DNA from: Legionellales bacterium
GTDB lineage: Bacteria > Pseudomonadota > Gammaproteobacteria > Legionellales > Legionellaceae
Length of the DNA stretch: 32,164 nt
NCBI GenBank assembly: GCA_027449905.1
Contig: DAIDKT010000076.1
Location: 1-32,164, forward strand
Direction: 5' to 3'
Positions 9,275-18,690 of the stretch are shown one piece after another. How positions within the stretch are numbered: position 1 is the stretch's first letter; each line of letters begins with the position of its first letter. Made by a program: the position numbers and the translations under genes. The notes beneath the pieces are model-generated. The model was not told the DNA's origin and did not search any database. It was given only the letters and a program-made list of their open reading frames with translations.

Positions 9275-10099
9275 TAATAATGACATCCAATCCCGAGCCC
9301 AACAACAGGTATGATTAAAACCTGGGACCACGTTAATTTTTGGTTTCTTTGCGGCAGGAAACCGCTCGGCAAATGCCAAGGCCACTTCTTTTGAAACAAC
9401 GGTATCTTTGCCTCCCACCCAATGAGTTTGTGGTATAGATATGAGCTTTTTCCATGCATCGGCCGGATTTAAAGAGCCATATAAGGGGGTTAAATTTTCC
9501 TGTTTTACCCAAAGATCTATGTCTAATATTGCAGCCACAGTAATCAATTGAATGACATCCTGACGCTTAGCAGCAAGCAAGGTGGCAATCGTACCGCCGC
9601 CAGAATAACCTATCAATACAATTTGTTGGGCATGATAATATTGTTTTAAATATTCCACCGCTTGATCCATTGCGTGGATGACTTTAGGTGAAAAACGTAA
9701 ATTAGTCCAATAGTCTTGTCGACATTTTTTCCATGCCTCTTTAAAGACAAATTGACATGGTCGAGCCAAATAAGCGATAGGCCTATTTTTTTGATCATAA
9801 ATCGCCATGTTAAGTCCGGTAGGAACCATGGGGGTCGGATTAGTAGACGGGCTGTCTTCTGATAACCAGGCCAAACCATCCCCTTCAATATAAATGGTTA
9901 ATATTTTAGTTTTACTAAATGCTGCGGAACCATAAGCTTTTAAGGTAAACAAAGGGGTATGAATAGTATGCTCTTTCCAGCCTGCCTTTTTTGTAAGCTG
10001 AGCTGCTTGTAATGCTCGCAGTTCAGGCGAAGGTATCTGTGTTGAGGATAAACATCCTGGCAAGTAAAAAAAACTGAGAATAAGCAGTAATTTTAACAT
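9269..10099 (-). CDS. Alpha/beta-hydrolase lipoprotein
   Basis: This 276-residue protein is probably a lipid-anchored serine hydrolase in the periplasm or outer membrane. The N-terminus MLKLLLILSFFYLPGC is a lipoprotein signal with lipobox LPGC and Cys16 as the acylation site. The body has an alpha/beta-hydrolase layout: IYIEGDGLAW near residue 70 (after the first strands), the nucleophile elbow GYSGGG near residue 165, GGKDTVV as the likely acid loop and GFNHTCCW with the likely catalytic His. Cys pairs may form disulfides in the periplasm. The substrate is unknown; similar small lipoproteins are annotated only as alpha/beta hydrolases. It is convergent with the sulfotransferase operon, sharing its terminator, and it lies 68 bases downstream of the autotransporter on the same strand, so co-transcription with that gene is possible. 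Confidence 0.78.
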   Translation of the reverse strand: MLKLLLILSFFYLPGCLSSTQIPSPELRALQAAQLTKKAGWKEHTIHTPLFTLKAYGSAAFSKTKILTIYIEGDGLAWLSEDSPSTNPTPMVPTGLNMAIYDQKNRPIAYLARPCQFVFKEAWKKCRQDYWTNLRFSPKVIHAMDQAVEYLKQYYHAQQIVLIGYSGGGTIATLLAAKRQDVIQLITVAAILDIDLWVKQENLTPLYGSLNPADAWKKLISIPQTHWVGGKDTVVSKEVALAFAERFPAAKKPKINVVPGFNHTCCWARDWMSLLS

Positions 10100-10167
10100 G
10101 TTAAGTAACTACTCGAAGGGTAATATAGAGGCTCGGCGTGAGTACTTGCCATGTTAATAAAATCGCA

Positions 10168-13044
10168 TCACAGTTTATACTTAATGGTTGCAGCACCAAC
10201 CCCACTGTAAGCATTATTACCTACTTGTAAATCATAATTAAGCTCAACAAGAAGGGGCTTGGTTTGACTGGTTAGGATTAAACCAATGCCGCCTCGAAAT
10301 ACCGCGCCATTAAACTGCACCCCAAAAGTTGAAAAACTAGAGCCTGCTGCCACAAAAGTAGAAGTTACCTGGGGTTGACTATTAATCACATCACCGGCAA
10401 CACCCGCATAGGCTATTAGTGTTAGATCATGTTGGTTTTTCAACGTTGTTAGATGATAAGCGCCATTACCATAGGCGCCTAAAACAAGCGAAGAATTGTT
10501 ATTCGTGGCAACTGATAAATCCATGGGTGAGCCAGATTCTTGATAACTGCCTTGGTTGATAAAAAGGTAACTTGCATCAATCTCCGGTGTGAACACCAAA
10601 TTTGGACCGAATACATAGGTACTCCACCCAGCCTCTGCGCGAAGATTAGTAAACCAGCTGTTGTAGGAACCTTTTGCCGTGCTTGCATAAAGAGGAATTA
10701 CGCGGCTGGTATTATTATTCTCGTATCCTACTAAACCTTGTCCCGCCACATAAATCTGATGGGGAAGCTTTTTGGATCCATACAACATGCCTTGATAGGC
10801 ATTGCTATGAATCGATTGGCCACTTAATACCGACTTACCTTGAATATTGTCGCCGCCTGCCGCAACAGCTCCTCCAAACAACCAATGATTACTTAATTCT
10901 ATATCTTTGCCTACCACAGCCCCGTATGCAGAGGCATTAAAACCATTTACCGTCGTACGTTCATTCTGAGTCATGGACGCTCCATAAGGCTTAACCCATA
11001 TTTTTCCAGGTTGATAAAGCATGGCATCCCCAGATGATCTACCTCGTAAGTTGCTCCACATGGGAACAATGTCAACAACCGCTCGTGTAATTAATTGAAT
11101 TATTTGGATATTTTCATTGGTTAATTCAGGTGTTGCTTGACTGGCTGCAGTTTGCAAGGCACTGGCTGTTGATAATGCACCATAGGGACTAAACAAAGAA
11201 TTTCCAGCTGCTACTTGTCCGATGATGGTGTCAGCGGCACCTTGACAATAACGGCCTTGACAGACAGTATAAGCGACTGGATCAATTGCTGGCGTTAGAT
11301 TAACCCCGGTGTTGGTATTATTCAACCCTGCGATAAACTTCCAAATAACGCTGTTATCAGTGACATCAAAGCCACTGGTTGGTGGAGTAAAAGTATTACC
11401 GTTGATGACATTAGTCAATACATCGCCGGCATGCAGCGATGCGTTTTGTGCAATTTGCGCGTCAATATTGCCGCTTTGGGATAAATTAACTGCGCCAGTA
11501 ACTAATAATTGACCATAATTAGTATCACTGGAAACAGTGGTTTGAAAAACACCCCCTGTATTTTGTGTATAATCTCCCAGTATGGTTTGCAATGAATTAC
11601 TTATTGCCAAGGTTCCAGCGTTGTTAAACCCCGCTGCGGCGGTCACTGTATTGGCCATATTAAATAGGGCATTTTGACTCACATTAAACGTGTTGACATT
11701 GTAACTCCCTTCGCTTGAAAATAGGGCTCCAGCAGTAATATTTACATCCGTATTCACTGCCTCGACAGCGCCTATAATTCGTGTATTTTGACCAAGAACA
11801 TCGATATAACTGACAGTATTATTACCAATACGAATAGCAACAATATCACCTTGAATGGTTCCACTGTTGGATATACCCCCACTAACCGTTGAACTACTAG
11901 AAATATATACCCCTGTTGAGCCACCACGAATCATCCCAGTATTGGTGATGGTTCCATTGATCGTTGACGAATTAATATTTAGGCCATTATTGCCGCCACT
12001 AATCGTTCCACTATTGGCTATAGCACCTGCAGTGCTCCCACTGAGGATTGATATGCCATTTTGACCTCCGCTAAGGAGCCCGCTATTGGTTACGTTGCCT
12101 TGGATAGTGGATACATTACCAACATATATCCCGTTAGCGCTGGTACTTTCGATTCCCCCATTATTTGAAATTCCTCCTTGGATTACACTCTGATTCAAGG
12201 CAATGGCGTTCCCACCGATGGCATGAATCAAGCCTTGATTGCTTATGTCACCGCCGATTGTAGAATTACCAATGATAGATATGCCACTGTCGATCCCGCC
12301 GCCACTGATTGTACCGCTATTCGAGAGACCACCGCTGATAGTGCTCGTAGTGATCCGTATGCCGGTCGCAATGTTACTATCAATCGTCCCACTATTAAAA
12401 ATATCACCATTAATAGAGCTAAGACCACCAATCGTGATAGCTGTCGTACTGGTACTAATCACTCCACTATTGAGAATCCCTCCGTTGATAGTACTTGTGT
12501 TTAAGATAGAGATACCAACGCCTGAGGTGCTGCTAATCGTCCCATTATTTGAAAATCCATTAGAAATAGTACTGTTGCTGACGCTGATTCCGGCATTGAC
12601 AGTACGAATCAACCCACTGTTTAAAATGCCGCCATTGATGACGCTATTGGCTGCGACTCCAATACCACTTTGAGCGCTAATTGTCCCATTATTAGAAAGT
12701 CCATTGGAAAGCGAGGAGCTATTGGTTACAGCAATACCAATACTGGTTGCATTACTCACGTGTCCCCCAGCATCTACCGTAATATATGAATTAGTCGGTT
12801 GATAATTACTCATCTGAATACTACCGACTGTGCCGCCGTTTTCCACGGTCACACTACTGCCGCTGGGAGGGATACCATTAAAATCACATATTACGCCGGC
12901 TAAAGCATTACCATATATTTCGGTAGGGCAGTTTACAGCCATCACGGCTTCAGCATTTAGGGTAAATACAGCAGATGCAGTTGCCTTAAGAGTAAAACGC
13001 TTGATTTTAGCCTGGAGAATAGTTTTATTATTCCAAATATCCAT
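10168..13044 (-). CDS. Autotransporter with beta-barrel domain and repeated beta-helix passenger
   Basis: This is a type Va secreted surface protein of about 958 residues from the chosen start. A long signal (basic KIKRFTLKATASA, ending near AVMA) is followed by a passenger of about 12 imperfect 24-26 residue units of the form STINGGILNSGTIS..GI.I, typical of a right-handed beta-helix. After a helical linker (PELTNENIQIIQLITRAV) the C-terminal 280 residues, starting near KIWVKPYGASMTQ, are alternating amphipathic strands of an outer-membrane barrel. The last residue is Leu (IKYKL), not the usual Phe or Trp. The frame is open up to 13200, but the extra N-terminus comes from the 144-bp mobile element. 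ATG at 13044 is preferred because it gives a normal signal; ATG at 13083, with GGTGG upstream, is the alternative. The element insertion lies within 80 bases of the start and may have altered the promoter. Confidence 0.83.
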   Translation of the reverse strand: MDIWNNKTILQAKIKRFTLKATASAVFTLNAEAVMAVNCPTEIYGNALAGVICDFNGIPPSGSSVTVENGGTVGSIQMSNYQPTNSYITVDAGGHVSNATSIGIAVTNSSSLSNGLSNNGTISAQSGIGVAANSVINGGILNSGLIRTVNAGISVSNSTISNGFSNNGTISSTSGVGISILNTSTINGGILNSGVISTSTTAITIGGLSSINGDIFNSGTIDSNIATGIRITTSTISGGLSNSGTISGGGIDSGISIIGNSTIGGDISNQGLIHAIGGNAIALNQSVIQGGISNNGGIESTSANGIYVGNVSTIQGNVTNSGLLSGGQNGISILSGSTAGAIANSGTISGGNNGLNINSSTINGTITNTGMIRGGSTGVYISSSSTVSGGISNSGTIQGDIVAIRIGNNTVSYIDVLGQNTRIIGAVEAVNTDVNITAGALFSSEGSYNVNTFNVSQNALFNMANTVTAAAGFNNAGTLAISNSLQTILGDYTQNTGGVFQTTVSSDTNYGQLLVTGAVNLSQSGNIDAQIAQNASLHAGDVLTNVINGNTFTPPTSGFDVTDNSVIWKFIAGLNNTNTGVNLTPAIDPVAYTVCQGRYCQGAADTIIGQVAAGNSLFSPYGALSTASALQTAASQATPELTNENIQIIQLITRAVVDIVPMWSNLRGRSSGDAMLYQPGKIWVKPYGASMTQNERTTVNGFNASAYGAVVGKDIELSNHWLFGGAVAAGGDNIQGKSVLSGQSIHSNAYQGMLYGSKKLPHQIYVAGQGLVGYENNNTSRVIPLYASTAKGSYNSWFTNLRAEAGWSTYVFGPNLVFTPEIDASYLFINQGSYQESGSPMDLSVATNNNSSLVLGAYGNGAYHLTTLKNQHDLTLIAYAGVAGDVINSQPQVTSTFVAAGSSFSTFGVQFNGAVFRGGIGLILTSQTKPLLVELNYDLQVGNNAYSGVGAATIKYKL
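11825..12740 (-). repeat. About 12 degenerate passenger repeats in the autotransporter
   Basis: Units of 24-26 codons share a GG(I/L)SN(S/N)GTIS core with varying linkers, such as INGGILNSGVIS and ISGGLSNSGTISGG. Each would form one or so turns of a beta-helix. The repetition also leaves long open frames on the opposite strand, which are not genes. Confidence 0.75.
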
Positions 13045-13120
13045 ATAGAGTATTTTCCTAATACTTTTGGGAGTAGCAGACATAGATGCCACCATGGGTA
13101 CTACTGCCAATAAAGTCCTT

Positions 13121-13264
13121 CTTAGTACACGACAAAAAATTAAATGTTCATGGATTGTCGTCCCCGCGCAGGCGGGGATCCATGCTGCTATTGGCCTCAT
13201 ACCAAATTCACAATAGATTCCCGCCTGCGCGGGAAAGACAACTCCATTTTTGTCGTGTACTAAG
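13121..13264. mobile_element. 144-bp MITE, copy 1, with 9-bp target duplication
   Basis: The ends are perfect inverted repeats, CTTAGTACACGACAAAAA inward from both sides (13121-13138 and 13247-13264). AAAGTCCTT is directly repeated on both sides (13112-13120 and 13265-13273), a 9-bp target duplication. An inner pair of GC-rich hairpin sequences contains CCCGCGCAGGCGGGGATCC and GATTCCCGCCTGCGCGGGA. It has no coding capacity for a transposase. It lies between the autotransporter and kup. Copy 2 is at 26908-27051. Confidence 0.88.
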
Positions 13265-13453
13265 AAAGTCCTTTTCAGAGGTTATTATTATTCATATTGT
13301 TCTGCTAAACTGTTTAGGTTAACCCAGAAACAGCCGGAAGGTAAAATAAATTTTTAAAATTCTCTAGGCGTCAGTAATAGCATGCATGGAAGATCAGCTA
13401 ACTGCAGGATTAGGCTGACGTTTCGAAAGTAGGACCCGTTTATAGGACATGGA
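13265..13453 (+). promoter_or_regulatory. kup upstream region with possible promoter and leader hairpin
   Basis: A weak extended -10 (TGC then TAAACT, 13306-13311) sits 18 bases from TTATTA (13282-13287). Further down CGTCAG (13369-13374) can pair with CTGACG (13415-13420) around a 40-base loop that contains GCATGC. No known riboswitch consensus is recognisable. AGGA at 13443 is the likely kup ribosome site. Confidence 0.3.
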
Positions 13454-15319
13454 ATGCCAAACAACAATGAAAGAACACTCACCTTAACGTTAGGTGCTCT
13501 GGGCATCGTTTATGGCGATCTGGGCACGAGCCCTCTTTATGCGCTTCAACAAGTTTTAATCAGGATACAAGTGACCCCTGAAAATGTCTACGGCACTTTA
13601 TCGTTGGTATTTTGGTCTTTAATTCTAGTTATCTCAACCTGTTATGTCAGTGTCTTTTTGCGAGCCGATAATGGTGGCGAAGGTGGCGTATTGGCCTTGC
13701 TAGCACTACTTAAACGCCAAAAAAAACATTTATATAGGGGAATTTTTTTGATAGGAATAGCGGGAGCTGGCTTGCTCCTCGGCGATGGGATGATTACGCC
13801 CGCCATTTCTGTTATCAGTGCAATCGAGGGGTTAAATATTATTTTGCCAGATTTTTCTCATTTTATTATGCCGGTTGCGTTTGTGATTCTTTTGGCTCTT
13901 TTTCTTTGCCAACATGTTGGCACGAGTAAAATTAGTTTTTTTTTCGGACCGATTCTTCTATGCTGGTTTATTGTGATTGCTGTCCTTGGCGGAATTGCTA
14001 TTGCCCATAATCCAACCATTCTTTACGCCATCAATCCTTACCACGCATTTATCTTTCTTTACCACGGTGGTTGGCATGCCTATCTGGTGCTAGGGGGTGT
14101 TTTTTTGGTAATTACTGGTGCCGAAGCGATGTATGCCGATTTGGGACATTTTGGCAGAAGCCCTATTCGGATTGGATGGTTTGCCGTGGCACTTCCTTCG
14201 TTGTTACTCAATTATTTTGGTCAAGGTGCCCATTTGTTAAATGATCCTACTGCTATCTCAAACTTATTTTATTCTCTTGCGCCAAAGTGGTTTACATATC
14301 CATTGTTAATCATTGCCACAATGGCAACCATTATCGCTTCACAGGCTGTAATTTCAGCCAGTTTTTCGTTGGCGAGACAAGCCATATTGCTAGATATTTG
14401 TCCTCGTTTATCTATTATCCACACATCTAAAAAGGAAACGGGACAAGTCTATATTCCACAAATTAATATCCTGCTTGCTATTGGAACGCTCTCATTGGTC
14501 GTTATATTTCGAAGCTCTGACGGATTGGCTGCGGCTTTTGGAATGGCAGTTAATTTGGTTATGCTGATTGTGGCCATATTAGTCATGGTTGTAGCACGCC
14601 GGCAATGGAAATGGTCACATAAAAAAATAGGGGTGATATTTTTTCCTCTGTTGTTAATTGATTTTATTTTTCTTGGTGCAAATATTCCTAAAATTTTAGA
14701 AGGGGCCTGGATCCCGCTGGCATTTGCATGTTTTATCAGCGTTGTCACGATCACGTGGCAAAAGGGCATGGGATTGATACGCAATTCTTTTTACAAGAAA
14801 AAAATGCCCTTGACCGAGATTATCAAACAATTAGATAACCCTAAAATAAATGAGAAAAAAAACTTAACCATGATCTTTCTGACCGATCCATATGACAACA
14901 GTGGCGGTGTTTTTTATAATTACGTTAAATTGAACCATATTATGCCTAAACAAGCGTTGGTTATTCGTGTCATTGTTGAGGATGTACCATATGTCCCCGG
15001 GAAAAAACGTTATGAATTACATAAGCTGATGGACGGCTATTATAATTTGGTCTTACATTACGGCTTTATGCAGTTAATTCATATTCCGCACACATTAGAA
15101 GAAGGTAAAAAAAGAAACATATTTCCTTTTCCGCTGGATCTTAGCAACGCAACATTTTTTGTGGAGGTTATCAATATGTCTACGACCCCAAAAAGTTACC
15201 CCACATTATTTAACTGGCAGAAACAAATATTCAGTTTTCTTCTTCGTAACTCTGCACTAAAAATTGATTTCTTCCACTTGCCCGCTAATCAAACCATCTC
15301 CATAGGAAACTATATTTGA
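13454..15319 (+). CDS. kup: Low-affinity potassium uptake transporter Kup
   Basis: This inner-membrane K+ uptake protein of 621 residues is in the normal size range for the KUP/HAK/KT family. The N-terminus ALGIVYGDLGTSPLYAL is the family signature in the first membrane helix. FLRADNGGEGGVLALLAL and LLGDGMITPAISVISAIEGL are further conserved KUP blocks. About 12 membrane helices occupy residues 10-430; the rest (about 190 residues) is a cytosolic domain. The start ATG follows TATAGGACATGG, giving AGGA seven bases away. Nothing in the frame is broken. The gene stands alone, facing away from the autotransporter and converging on the poly-aspartate protein gene. Confidence 0.95.
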   Translation: MPNNNERTLTLTLGALGIVYGDLGTSPLYALQQVLIRIQVTPENVYGTLSLVFWSLILVISTCYVSVFLRADNGGEGGVLALLALLKRQKKHLYRGIFLIGIAGAGLLLGDGMITPAISVISAIEGLNIILPDFSHFIMPVAFVILLALFLCQHVGTSKISFFFGPILLCWFIVIAVLGGIAIAHNPTILYAINPYHAFIFLYHGGWHAYLVLGGVFLVITGAEAMYADLGHFGRSPIRIGWFAVALPSLLLNYFGQGAHLLNDPTAISNLFYSLAPKWFTYPLLIIATMATIIASQAVISASFSLARQAILLDICPRLSIIHTSKKETGQVYIPQINILLAIGTLSLVVIFRSSDGLAAAFGMAVNLVMLIVAILVMVVARRQWKWSHKKIGVIFFPLLLIDFIFLGANIPKILEGAWIPLAFACFISVVTITWQKGMGLIRNSFYKKKMPLTEIIKQLDNPKINEKKNLTMIFLTDPYDNSGGVFYNYVKLNHIMPKQALVIRVIVEDVPYVPGKKRYELHKLMDGYYNLVLHYGFMQLIHIPHTLEEGKKRNIFPFPLDLSNATFFVEVINMSTTPKSYPTLFNWQKQIFSFLLRNSALKIDFFHLPANQTISIGNYI

Positions 15320-15559
15320 TAACGCTGCTGAAACCCGTCTTCCTGTTGCTCACGACCAACTCTTAACAAAGCATCATTTTTCTCCGAGCCGCTCGTCGGG
15401 CTATTCTTTCTAGTGCCGCATCGTCTAAATACGTTTTCCAATGAGTGTCGTCCCGGAATTTAGGGATGCTTTGCGAATTTACGAGCATTAGCAGGCATAT
15501 CATTACCCATAAGTATGGCCGTGGGACGTCGGCTTTCAAAAGATGAATTGTCAACCGCG
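15320..15559. other. Gene-free spacer with repeat-derived sequence
   Basis: This stretch lies between kup and the poly-aspartate gene. Its right part (15523-15562) is an end of the 164-bp palindromic element. A minus-strand frame through 15363-15632 ends in an Arg/Lys-rich tail (ALERIARRAARRKMML) that might be the lost C-terminus of the neighbouring gene, but no family is recognised. No convincing terminator was found for kup. Confidence 0.4.

Positions 15560-15562
<3 letters not shown>
15523..15562 (-). repeat. Remnant end of the 164-bp palindromic element
   Basis: It matches the right end of the copy at 23981-24144 (GGGACGTCGG, TTTCAAAA and AATTGTCAAC blocks, ending in CTA). Its terminal TA supplies the first two bases of the stop codon TAG of the poly-aspartate gene. 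Confidence 0.6.
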
Positions 15563-16909
<1,347 letters not shown>

Positions 16910-17026
16910 TGCTTAACCAAATTATATTGCCGTATGACCCATCCCACCTAAAAATATTCAGATTTCATATGGTATAATTCGTATCTCCCAAGGCTGCGGA
17001 TAATTTTAATTAAATAAAATTGACTC

Positions 17027-17104
17027 CATCCTGAACGCAGTGAAGGATCTCCCGAATTTGGCTCAAACCAAGTCAATTAAAGATCCTTCACTACGTTCAG
17101 GATG
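17027..17104. repeat. 78-bp palindromic repeat (REP/MITE-like)
   Basis: Arms of 24 bases (17027-17050 and 17081-17104) are inverted copies with one mismatch; the outer part reads CATCCTGAACGCAGTGAAGG. The 30-base loop holds a smaller TTGG/CCAA inverted repeat. It lies in the 16910-17210 spacer upstream of the O-acetyltransferase gene. No clear target duplication was found. Confidence 0.7.
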
Positions 17105-17164
17105 ACGTACCTGGGGTTACTATAACTCTTACAATTCAATAGAACCGATGTGTTTTATGGTCTG

Positions 17165-17192
17165 TTGACAATTACGCGAATAAATATAAAAC
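17165..17192 (+). promoter_or_regulatory. Possible promoter for the O-acetyltransferase genes, using a repeat end as -35
   Basis: A perfect TTGACA (17165-17170) is followed 16 bases later by TAAAAC (17187-17192). The -35 lies within GGTCTGTTGACAATT (17159-17173), identical to the tip of the 164-bp palindromic element at 20595-20609. Confidence 0.3.
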
Positions 17193-17210
17193 TTAGGATA
17201 TTTGCACGTT

Positions 17211-18687
17211 ATGCTATTCACATCCCCTCTTTTTTTATTTGTTTTTCTCCCCTTATTTCTCAGTATATATTATTTGGTACCAAATACCACCCCCCGCAAA
17301 AAACGCAATTGCGTTATTGGGCAGTATCTTGTTTTTTTCATGGGTAGAGCCTATTTTTGTTTTTATCCTTCTTTTAGGCACTTACATCGATTATCGAGTT
17401 TCTCAGTGGATCAGCCCGACATCAAGCGTCAAACCTGCTCATAAAAAAATGATACTTTTTGGCGGGTTGAGTCTGAATATTTTGATATTGGTCCTATCAA
17501 AATATCTGACATTTATTGGCCAAACAGTTTCTCCTATCCTACATACTTGGTTTCATACCAATTTAACCTTACCAAGCCTTCCATTGATTTTAGGCATTTC
17601 ATTTATTACCTTTCATAAAATTAGTTACTTAGTTGATAGCTATCAAGGCCGCTCCCATCCGCCCCGCCATTTTTTTGATTGTATGTTGTATATTTTTCTC
17701 TTTCCCCAGCTGATTGCCGGTCCCATCATTCGTTATCATGACATTGGCCATCAAATTCACGAAAGAGACCATTCAGCCAATCAATTTTTAAGCGGTTTTT
17801 TGCGATTTAGTATTGGCTTGGTTAAAAAAATTCTCATCGCCGACACCTTAGGTATAACAGCTGATAAAGTATTTCATCTTGCCCCCACAGAACTGTCTTC
17901 CCTGTTTGCCTGGGGAGGGATCATGGCTTACAGCTTACAGATATACTTCGATTTTTCTGGCTACTCAGACATGGCCATCGGCTTGGCAAGAATGATGGGT
18001 TTTCATTTTCCGGAGAATTTCAATCGACCTTATATCGCTCAAAGTATCACCGAATTTTGGCAGCGCTGGCATATCTCACTGTCTAATTGGATGCGGTTGT
18101 ATCTTTATATTCCATTAGGTGGTAATCGAGGATCAGCCGTTAAAACCTACCTCAATCTGTGGATGGTGTTTTTAATTTCTGGTCTGTGGCACGGTGCCAG
18201 CTGGAATTTTATTATTTGGGGTGCATACTATGGTTTCTTTTTAAGCCTAGAACGTGCGACAAGCTCGGTTGTGTTCATAAAACGCCTGATATTACCAAGC
18301 ATCCTGCGCCGGATCCTCACGTTGTTAATTGTGATGGTCGGTTGGGTATTCTTTCGATCACCAACTATCCATGATGCTGTCTATTTCATTGGCGTGATGT
18401 TTGGTATAGAAAACCCCCTTGCTTCGCAAATACTCCCATCCGGGATCATTTTCAATCATCACGCAATCTCAGCACTCATGGTCGCGTCCTTTTTTGCCAT
18501 CGCAACACCACCCAAATCCACACTCAGCTATGGTAAAAAAATAAAAGCAATGTGGATCAACAGCATGTCTAGGAATAGCGCGCGGACTATCAGTATACAA
18601 TTTTTGATGACCGTTTGTTTACTCCTGATATCCGCAGCTGCCATTCTGAGCTCTGATTATACCCCTTTTCTCTATTTTAGGTTTTAA
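17211..18687 (+). pseudogene. algI: AlgI-type MBOAT polysaccharide O-acetyltransferase, frameshifted near the 5' end
   Basis: The family role is to move acetyl groups across the inner membrane for O-acetylation of an exported polysaccharide. The true N-terminus is in one frame, from ATG 17211: MLFTSPLFLFVFLPLFL, the usual AlgI start. The rest is in the next frame (NAIALLGSILFFSWVEPIF onward to 18687). They meet at CCCCCCGCAAAAAA (17290-17303); losing one C or one A would restore about 490 residues. Downstream all landmarks are intact: FPQLIAGPIIRY, ITEFWQRWHISLSNW, LYIPLGGNRG and SGLWHGASWNF with the invariant His. The in-frame alternative start is a TTG at 17239 giving a non-homologous N-terminus, so a real frameshift, slippage at the runs, or a sequence error are the options. 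The stop is three bases before the AlgJ-like partner. Confidence 0.78.
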
Positions 18688-18690
18688 TCC

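Noticed and set aside
12239..12673. Long plus-strand open frame opposite the autotransporter passenger
   Set aside because: It arises from the codon pattern of the passenger repeats, has a low-complexity Ile/Val/Pro-rich product and no ribosome site.
13045..13200. Longer N-terminus for the autotransporter
   Set aside because: The first part of the extension is encoded by the 144-bp mobile element and gives no sensible signal peptide.
13321..13453. Known potassium or cyclic-di-AMP riboswitch before kup
   Set aside because: Only a short stem is visible and none of the conserved loop sequences of known classes could be identified.
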